Positions 58,476 to 64,000 of a stretch of DNA of 64,000 nt are shown here, piece by piece. This DNA comes from CAYGYG01 sp964354155. GTDB lineage: Bacteria > Hydrothermota > Tepidihabitantia > SM23-42 > CAYGYG01. The notes beneath the pieces were generated by a model, which was not told the DNA's origin, searched no databases, and saw only the letters and a program-made list of their open reading frames with translations. A program made the position numbers and the translations under genes. Location of the stretch: NCBI GenBank assembly GCA_964354155.1, contig CAYGYG010000004.1, positions 74,608-138,607 of the forward strand. The letters run 5' to 3'. Position 1 is the stretch's first letter. Each line of letters begins with the position of its first letter.

Positions 58476-61190
58476 TTAGAACCTCAACTTCAACTCGGCG
58501 CGGAAATCATGGGCGACCTTCTCATCCGGCCGCTTTTCCCCATGATAGCGCGCGTAAACCACGGTGTAGCTGTTCAGATTGTAAGAGCCGGTAAGACTGT
58601 AATCCTGATTGAAACCCAGCGGCGATCCGACTTCGACGCTGAACGGGAGCGAGTCGATGCTGGCGCGGCGGAACAGGAACTCGGTGCCGGCATCGATCCG
58701 GCCGACCTTGCCCACCGCGCAACCGGCACCAATTCCAGTATGCGGTTCGTACAGCAAGAATCGGCCTAAACCAGGATAGTAGTAGTCCATTTCGATCGCC
58801 TCATGATTATAACCGGCCTTGACCCACCAGTCAAGCTTGAGCCTCAAGTCTTGAATCAACCAGTTCCGGTATCCCGATCGCCGCTCTTCCGTGATATCGT
58901 TCTCACTCAGTTGCTCGGACCAGGCCTCGGTGTGTCCCTTAAGTCCCCGGTAACGCGGCTCGAACGCGAGGCTCTGCGCATTCCGCTCCGACGCCCCAAG
59001 GTAGCGCCGGTCTAAGGAGTTTGACCGGCTTGCGGCAAGGTCAAAAGACAGCATGTCACCGGCCTGTACGGTCAACGTCGGCGCAATGTTCTGCTCCACA
59101 AACAGCTCTTCATCGACGCCGTCAATCCGGGCGGCGAGCTCCAGCGCCTCGGTCGGAGTCAGCATGGCGTCAAGGCTATAACGGTAGGCGCTGATTTTCT
59201 TGAACTCGTCAAGCCTGACGACCTCGCGCACGTAGTCGCCGCCGCGCTTCGGCAAGTACTCGTCCTGGACCGGGTCGTAGACATAATTCCCCTGTCCCGG
59301 CGTAACCTTCCGGAATACTTCATCAAGTTCCTGGATCGCCGTGTTTGTCTTCTCGAACGCACCGCCCAGCGACAGGTACGCCGTAACCAAACGTGTCCGC
59401 GCATTTGCGAAGAAATACTCGTCCCGCGCGAAATTCCGCAAGCCCGCATCGACTTCCAGGGCTTCGCCGATCGACAGACCGGCTTGCCTGGTCCGGCCGA
59501 TACCCATCGTGTCATGTTCATATCGGTACCCGCCCCGCAGCGCAAGGATCTTCACCGGCCTGATTGTAATCCGGTTGTCCGAATCCCAGGCGCGGTCCGT
59601 CCGCCAGTCGTAGACCTCGCGTGCATACTCGATCTTAAACCCAAACCATTTGACGGTCGTATCGACAACCACCTGGTACCGCTGCATGGTGTTGAGCATT
59701 TCCAGGCCGAATCCCGCACTGAAGAAGTTAACACCGCCGGTGATTCTTCGGAAACTGCTGTTGACCAGGCCGTACCCGCCCACGAGCCTCAAATAGTCAA
59801 GCGGGGACACGCCGGCGCCGATTTCGGTCTTCCGGCGTATCTCTTCATTAATATTGTAATGGTATTGGTAGTCAATGTCGTACTTTCGCCCGGGGAAGAC
59901 GAAGTTGTCATCCAGCAGAAGCTGACTCGCGTTTAAGAAGTACTGCTTGCGGTCCAGACGAAGCTTCACCTCGCCGCCCTGGCCGGAATTGTCTTGATCA
60001 TCCCGGCCTGAGTAAAGGTTGCGGTCGTTGCGCGAGACGTAGTACTCGACCCGGGCGGCATCACCGAATCCAGCCTCCGCCGCGTACAGCTCGGTCTTCT
60101 TCGGTAAGGGAATCGGCAGTCTCGGTTCGTAACTGCCCAGCCCCTGACCTACGTACCGGAAAGCATGGATCGCGCGGTCATAGGTATAGGATCCGTTCCC
60201 CGCGCCGGCGTTGGCGAAGGTCACCTTGTAGTTGCCGCTGTCGCCGCCGACATAGACGAAATGGTCGTCGATTTTCCGGTAGTCGCCTGGTATCGAATCG
60301 ACGCCGGAACGGAAGGCACGGGTGCTGTCGTCGCCGATGATCCGCAGGTTCTGCTTCTCCTCCGGCGTCAGGGTGAAGAACTGCGGCTCGCTGGGGTCGT
60401 TATACTCACGCAGCATGAAGAGCCCAGTCTTGACCGGCCCGGCATAGTAGATGCCGTCGATGGAATTGGTCAGCAAGGGATAGGCGTACCGGCTGTACTG
60501 GAAGTCGGCTTCAATCCTAGAGCGGTTGGTGACGAGATTCCTGGTCGCGAATGTCACCGCGCCGGTCTCGTAGTCGATGTAGTAGTCATCACCCCGTTTC
60601 ATCAGGCTTCCGTTCAGATAGAGCTTCTCGCTCTCGACCACGATCTGACCTTCACGAATCAGCAGGTACGGACCTTGCTTGCCTTCGACCCCGGCCAAAG
60701 ATGCGCTCGAGAACCGGCCTTTGCTCTGTCCGTAGAGACCCCGTACGCGCTGCCGGTCGACTTCGAGGAACGCGCTGCCGCCGGCGACGCCGCGCGTCAA
60801 GCCGAACGGGTAAACGACGTCCAGATCACCGATCTCGGCGCCGAAGTTGTCGGTGTAGAATCCAAGCCTCATCTTATCAACTTCAGTGATTCCTCTGGTC
60901 TCAGACGGTATCCCCTGGTCGCTGAAATTACCTTCGACCCGGGCTCGGGCCAGGCGGCCGGTGAAGTTGACCAGAAGCCCCTGTTCGAATGTCCCGGTCC
61001 CCTGCTTGAAATCGACGGCGAATGATTTGGTCCCGCTCATCATGATGTCGCCCTCGTCAACCGTTGTGTCGGCCGCGACCTGCTCAAAGCGCGACGACTC
61101 GGCAACCGCCCGGTACCGGCAGTAGACCGAATCGAAGAGCGATGAAGCCGGAAGACTACTCAGGACTAATATGATACTCAAATACGGCAT
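58476..61190 (-). CDS. Large outer-membrane beta-barrel protein of unknown function
   Basis: The roughly 904-residue product has a signal peptide (SIILVLSSLPASS), a long series of amphipathic aromatic strands with conserved-looking DDYYIDYETGAVTFATRNLV (about 255-275) near a surface domain, and a C-terminal AELKLRF end typical of outer-membrane barrels. No TonB plug or OmpA domain is seen. I do not recognise the exact family; similar large barrels with this DYxIDYxxGxVTF motif exist in the Fibrobacterota-Bacteroidota area. I chose ATG 61190 for the signal peptide; it overlaps the propeller gene by 35 bases and has only a weak ribosome site. Confidence 0.7.
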   Translation of the reverse strand: MPYLSIILVLSSLPASSLFDSVYCRYRAVAESSRFEQVAADTTVDEGDIMMSGTKSFAVDFKQGTGTFEQGLLVNFTGRLARARVEGNFSDQGIPSETRGITEVDKMRLGFYTDNFGAEIGDLDVVYPFGLTRGVAGGSAFLEVDRQRVRGLYGQSKGRFSSASLAGVEGKQGPYLLIREGQIVVESEKLYLNGSLMKRGDDYYIDYETGAVTFATRNLVTNRSRIEADFQYSRYAYPLLTNSIDGIYYAGPVKTGLFMLREYNDPSEPQFFTLTPEEKQNLRIIGDDSTRAFRSGVDSIPGDYRKIDDHFVYVGGDSGNYKVTFANAGAGNGSYTYDRAIHAFRYVGQGLGSYEPRLPIPLPKKTELYAAEAGFGDAARVEYYVSRNDRNLYSGRDDQDNSGQGGEVKLRLDRKQYFLNASQLLLDDNFVFPGRKYDIDYQYHYNINEEIRRKTEIGAGVSPLDYLRLVGGYGLVNSSFRRITGGVNFFSAGFGLEMLNTMQRYQVVVDTTVKWFGFKIEYAREVYDWRTDRAWDSDNRITIRPVKILALRGGYRYEHDTMGIGRTRQAGLSIGEALEVDAGLRNFARDEYFFANARTRLVTAYLSLGGAFEKTNTAIQELDEVFRKVTPGQGNYVYDPVQDEYLPKRGGDYVREVVRLDEFKKISAYRYSLDAMLTPTEALELAARIDGVDEELFVEQNIAPTLTVQAGDMLSFDLAASRSNSLDRRYLGASERNAQSLAFEPRYRGLKGHTEAWSEQLSENDITEERRSGYRNWLIQDLRLKLDWWVKAGYNHEAIEMDYYYPGLGRFLLYEPHTGIGAGCAVGKVGRIDAGTEFLFRRASIDSLPFSVEVGSPLGFNQDYSLTGSYNLNSYTVVYARYHGEKRPDEKVAHDFRAELKLRF

Positions 61191-61926
61191 CGCCGCCGGT
61201 TCCCAAACAGAATACGCTCCGGCCCCTGATCGTGAGATCGAGCGCCCTCTCATCAAGCTCGAAGCGAGCAACCGTGTCGCCCTGCACGACGCTCAGCTTG
61301 AGGCCATTCTTATGCAGAACAGCAACCAACTCTCCGTCGGCGCTGATCCGCCGGATGGAGTTGATCGGATGGCTCGTCTCCTCGTTCCCGAATTCATCCA
61401 GCTTCACCAGGCGGTTGGCCTCACCGACCCAGTAGCCCCGGGCTCCATCGGCCAGGCACTTTGGCCGGTACCGCGTAAGAGCCAGCTTCTCCCGTCCTGA
61501 GTTATCAAGCAGGACAAGCCGGCGGCCCAGGTCGGCGGCAACGAGCAACTCCCCTTCTTCACTCGCCGCCATGGCCTGGATTCTTCCGGAGGGATAGAAG
61601 GCCTCAAACCGCCCAAAACGCGGGAAGTAGCGGTAGATCGAATCACCATCACTAATGAAAAACGACTCGTTGGCCACGACGAAGTCCCGGAGGTTTCGAA
61701 AGGGCGGGCCGGGAAGGACAAAATCGCTCTTTACTTGGAAATCAGAATCAACTTCGACCACGTGATTGCCGATCCTGGGCAGAAGATAGTGACTATCACC
61801 CCTGAGTCTCATCTGGTTGAACCGGCCGGGAAGCAGAATCTTCTTCACCAAAGCCAGATCCGCACCGCTTGCCAGCGGTCCAATCCCGCCGACGAGCATC
61901 AACCCGGACAGTATCTTCCAATGCAT
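61156..61926 (-). CDS. Exported beta-propeller protein
   Basis: A 256-residue protein with a signal peptide (LSGLMLVGGIGPLASGA) followed by propeller-like repeats (LRDFVVANESFFISDGDSI, IQAMAASEEGELLVAADL, GYWVGEANRLVKLDEFG). It shares an operon with the large barrel and the SDR-like protein and may bind or guide the barrel protein; this is inference. The ATG at 61926 is chosen because an earlier ATG lies inside the -10 box of the promoter. Confidence 0.68.
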   Translation of the reverse strand: MHWKILSGLMLVGGIGPLASGADLALVKKILLPGRFNQMRLRGDSHYLLPRIGNHVVEVDSDFQVKSDFVLPGPPFRNLRDFVVANESFFISDGDSIYRYFPRFGRFEAFYPSGRIQAMAASEEGELLVAADLGRRLVLLDNSGREKLALTRYRPKCLADGARGYWVGEANRLVKLDEFGNEETSHPINSIRRISADGELVAVLHKNGLKLSVVQGDTVARFELDERALDLTIRGRSVFCLGTGGDAVFEYHISPE

Positions 61927-61936
61927 TCTTCGGCGC

Positions 61937-61965
61937 ATTATAGTATGCCCTCCCCGCCTTGTCAA
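61937..61965 (-). promoter_or_regulatory. Promoter giving a nearly leaderless propeller-gene mRNA
   Basis: TTGACA (61960-61965) and TATAAT (61937-61942), 17-base spacer on the minus strand; ten bases to the ATG at 61926, so the leader is at most four bases or so. Confidence 0.7.
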
Positions 61966-62398
61966 TATATCGTTAGGAGCGTTAGAACGTTTCATTCGTT
62001 ACAACCTTGAGAGACCTTCGGCCGCCGACTGTCATCCTGAGTCCCGTCCGGGACGAAGGATCTGATTGAGGAAGAAAGATCTACTTGAGACTCTTCGCCC
62101 GCCTCAGGCGGACTCAGAGTGACAAGGCCTCGGCCGGGTCCAAACCCGGCGCTGCAACTCGAAACCACCTTTTTCCACAATCATTCCAAAATTCCATCAT
62201 TCCACCATTCCAGTATTCCGTCTGTCATTGCGTCCTTCGTCCTTTCACCCCCGCTCCTCTGCTCCTCCGCACCCCCGCATTCTTTCATCCTTGACATCCC
62301 TCGTCCGCACCTCCCACGTCCCACATCCTCACGTCCCCTCTCGCTACTCTCCTTCTTACTACTCGCCACTCTTACTGATTCCCTCTCCCATAACAAGC
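61966..62398. repeat. Intergenic mosaic of dispersed elements
   Basis: No gene. 62030-62064 (TGTCATCCTGAG...GAAGGATCT) and 62087-62124 (GAGACTCTTCG...AGAGTGACA) are the same element in opposite directions. 62133-62150 is a GCCGGG-TCCAAA-CCCGGC hairpin. 62160-62220 has CATTCCAAAATTCCATCATT words, the reverse of 2087-2110. 62338-62372 is the reverse of the AGTAGCGAGTAG words at 56931-57245. Confidence 0.6.
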
Positions 62399-62432
62399 TT
62401 GACTTTCGAGCGGCAATGAATATCATTGACCC
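62399..62432 (+). promoter_or_regulatory. Promoter giving a leaderless purN mRNA
   Basis: TTGACT (62399-62404) and TATCAT (62421-62426), 16-base spacer; six bases to the ATG at 62433. Confidence 0.68.
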
Positions 62433-63047
62433 ATGAAAGGAAAACTTGGAATCCTTGCGTCCGGTCGCGGCTCAAATGCCGCGGCATTGATGGAGCACAT
62501 CGAACAGGGACGTCTGGACGCGGAAATCGCGATTGTGTTGAGTGACCGCCCGGATGCACCGGTTCTCGAGATGGCAAAGCAACACCGCGTCAAGGCGCTG
62601 CATCTTGATCCAGGGCCCAAAAAGACCTTCCTTATCCCTGAAGTTGAAGAACAGTGGGTAAGAGTCCTCAAGGAGCACCAGGTCGACCTCCTAATCCTCG
62701 CCGGCTTCATGCGTATCATCAAGAAGCCGCTGCTCGATGCCTTTGCCGGGAGGATTCTCAACATCCATCCGGCTCTGCTCCCCGCATTCCCCGGGCTTGA
62801 CGTCCAGCGCAAAGCGCTCGAGTACGGTGTGAAATTCGCCGGCTGCACCGTCCACTTTGTCGACGAGAGCGTAGACGGAGGGCCGATTGTCGCCCAGGCG
62901 GTCGTGCCCGTACTGGATCATGACTCTCCGGAAAGCCTGGCCCAGCGGATCCTCAAGGAAGAGCACCGAATCTACGCTGAAGCAATACAACTGATTCTAT
63001 CCGGCAAGTACCGTATCGACGGTCGACGGGTCGTCAGGACCACGTAG
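62433..63047 (+). CDS. purN: Phosphoribosylglycinamide formyltransferase
   Basis: The 204-residue folate-dependent enzyme formylates glycinamide ribonucleotide in purine synthesis. Motifs are LASGRGSNAAAL (8-19), LAGFMRII, the catalytic NIHPALLPAFPG and DGGPIVAQAVV. Length is typical. Its promoter abuts the ATG. CorA-like gene follows 35 bases downstream. Confidence 0.94.
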   Translation: MKGKLGILASGRGSNAAALMEHIEQGRLDAEIAIVLSDRPDAPVLEMAKQHRVKALHLDPGPKKTFLIPEVEEQWVRVLKEHQVDLLILAGFMRIIKKPLLDAFAGRILNIHPALLPAFPGLDVQRKALEYGVKFAGCTVHFVDESVDGGPIVAQAVVPVLDHDSPESLAQRILKEEHRIYAEAIQLILSGKYRIDGRRVVRTT

Positions 63048-63082
63048 GCACAAGTGAAGAAGCTCGCTGCGCATTAACCATC

Positions 63083-64000
63083 ATGGTCAAAAGATATCTT
63101 CTGGCTCACAACAAGATTGTCGAGACCAATATCGACGACTGCCCGGTCCTGGTGTTCATAAGCCCGGACGACATGGAAAGGCAGATGCTGGTCGAGAAGT
63201 TCAAAATCGATGAACATACCTTGCAGTCGGCATTAGATCCCAACGAGCTTTCATGGCTTGAGGTCGAACGCAAGCATCTCGCGGTCATATTCAAACGACC
63301 CAGGAACTATTCGGCCAAAGACCAGCTTCTCTTCAGGGCATGTACGGTAGGTATGTTCTTGTTCAAGCGACAATTGATTATTGTCTTACCCGAGAATGTC
63401 AATCTGTTTGAGGGCAAGCTCTTCAACCGAGTTGGCTCATTAAGAGAATTGATTCTGAAAACAATATATCGCTCAATACACCATTTTATGGAACACCTCA
63501 AGGTCATTAATATGATTACTGATGAAATCGAACAGAAGATCAACCGGGCGATGGAGAACAGACATTTAATAAATCTCTTTGCCCTTGAAAAAAGCCTCGT
63601 CTACTATGTTGAAGCAATCAATTCCAACGGTGCCTTGCTCGAGAGACTCAAACATAATTCAGGTAAAATAGGATTTACTGCAAATGAGATAGATTTGGTC
63701 GACGATATCATTGTCGAGAATAGTCAGTGCTGCAAACAGGCCGAGATCTACTCGGATATTCTTGCAAGTCTCATGGATGCCCGGGCTTCGATTGTGAGTA
63801 ATAATTTGAACATTCTGATCAAGGTCCTAAACATAATAACCATTACGCTAATGGTGCCAACTCTTGTTGTTTCGATTTTCTCAATGAATGTCAGATTACC
63901 TCTGCCACAAGATCTGCCCCATGCCTTCTGGCTGATTCTGGGATTATCAACCCTGTCGGCTGGTTCGGTACTGCTACTCTGGCGATTGCTCCGTTTGTAG
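63083..64000 (+). CDS. CorA-like divalent cation transporter with an altered GMN motif
   Basis: The 305-residue protein has the CorA layout: an acidic N-terminal cytosolic domain, a long helical stalk (about 120-245), and two C-terminal membrane helices (about 247-266 and 280-300). The pore motif that is Gly-Met-Asn in CorA is Ser267-Met268-Asn269 here (FSMNVRLPLP). The magnesium or cobalt selectivity might be changed. The stop codon is the last three bases of the window, so the gene is complete. No ribosome site is obvious; it may be cotranscribed with purN. Confidence 0.85.
   Translation: MVKRYLLAHNKIVETNIDDCPVLVFISPDDMERQMLVEKFKIDEHTLQSALDPNELSWLEVERKHLAVIFKRPRNYSAKDQLLFRACTVGMFLFKRQLIIVLPENVNLFEGKLFNRVGSLRELILKTIYRSIHHFMEHLKVINMITDEIEQKINRAMENRHLINLFALEKSLVYYVEAINSNGALLERLKHNSGKIGFTANEIDLVDDIIVENSQCCKQAEIYSDILASLMDARASIVSNNLNILIKVLNIITITLMVPTLVVSIFSMNVRLPLPQDLPHAFWLILGLSTLSAGSVLLLWRLLRL

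Overview
The window looks like a scaffold from an uncultivated Gram-negative bacterium assembled from metagenomic reads; it contains two runs of exactly 100 N. Outer-membrane machinery (BamA, LolA-like protein, OmpA-type porin, TonB receptor, PorV-like protein), two secreted proteins with type IX-like C-terminal sorting domains, the diaminopimelate and MEP pathways and many surface beta-propeller/beta-barrel proteins point to the wider Fibrobacterota-Chlorobiota-Bacteroidota neighbourhood or a candidate phylum such as WOR-3/Stahlbacteria. The phylum is an inference. Most of the window is GC-rich; about 39.8-47.1 kb is clearly AT-richer. I found no rRNA, tRNA, CRISPR array, transposase or phage gene.

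Layout. 1-4.5 kb: end of a membrane/TPR protein, a LolA-like protein, and a cobalamin riboswitch in front of a BtuB-like TonB receptor. 5-15 kb (minus strand): lysC, lysA, an OmpA/carboxypeptidase-regulatory porin, ahcY-metK and a PorV-like protein. 14.4-14.7 kb: an orphan promoter and a likely non-coding RNA. 14.7-19 kb: rpsO-pnp-M16 peptidase-cyclophilin. 19-26.4 kb: trxB and an epimerase, then TPR protein-ispD-dxr-rseP-B12 radical-SAM-like protein. 26.4-30 kb: aconitase-type large and small subunits followed by isocitrate dehydrogenase behind a long structured leader; the large-subunit gene is broken by a false scaffold gap. 30-34 kb: GNAT protein, 4Fe-4S protein, a sorting-domain protein and a small lipoprotein. 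34-39 kb: prmC-nadK-recN-pgsA-dapF, converging on thiL. 39.8-47.1 kb: AT-rich island with a giant secreted subtilase and a TolB-like lipoprotein. 47.1-56.3 kb: a seven-gene run (slipin, archaemetzincin, aminotransferase, MEDS-GGDEF, ClpC, BamA, soluble MCP). 56.5-64 kb: VOC protein, a low-complexity stretch with the second gap, a surface operon (beta-propeller, large barrel, degenerate epimerase), purN and a CorA-like transporter.

Two window-wide patterns stand out. First, at least eight genes have a recognisable -35/-10 promoter (spacer 16-17) placed so that transcription should begin on or within a few bases of the start codon, i.e. leaderless mRNAs, while other genes have ordinary Shine-Dalgarno leaders. 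Two genes in one operon (clpC and the class V aminotransferase) appear to start with CTG behind good Shine-Dalgarno sites. Second, the intergenic spaces are filled with short dispersed elements: a CCCCCT/AGGGGG double palindrome (six copies), hairpins ending in CCCTAC, TGTCATTC...-type elements, one of them inside a MITE-like unit with terminal inverted repeats, and stuttering word-like repeats.

Functionally the window is mostly housekeeping (lysine, methyl cycle, isoprenoid, purine, NAD, phospholipid, RNA turnover, proteostasis) plus cell-surface and secreted proteins. I see no classical defence system or gene cluster for a secondary metabolite. The most original material is the leaderless/CTG initiation pattern, the atypical radical-SAM protein, the orphan RNA and the envelope-signalling operon.
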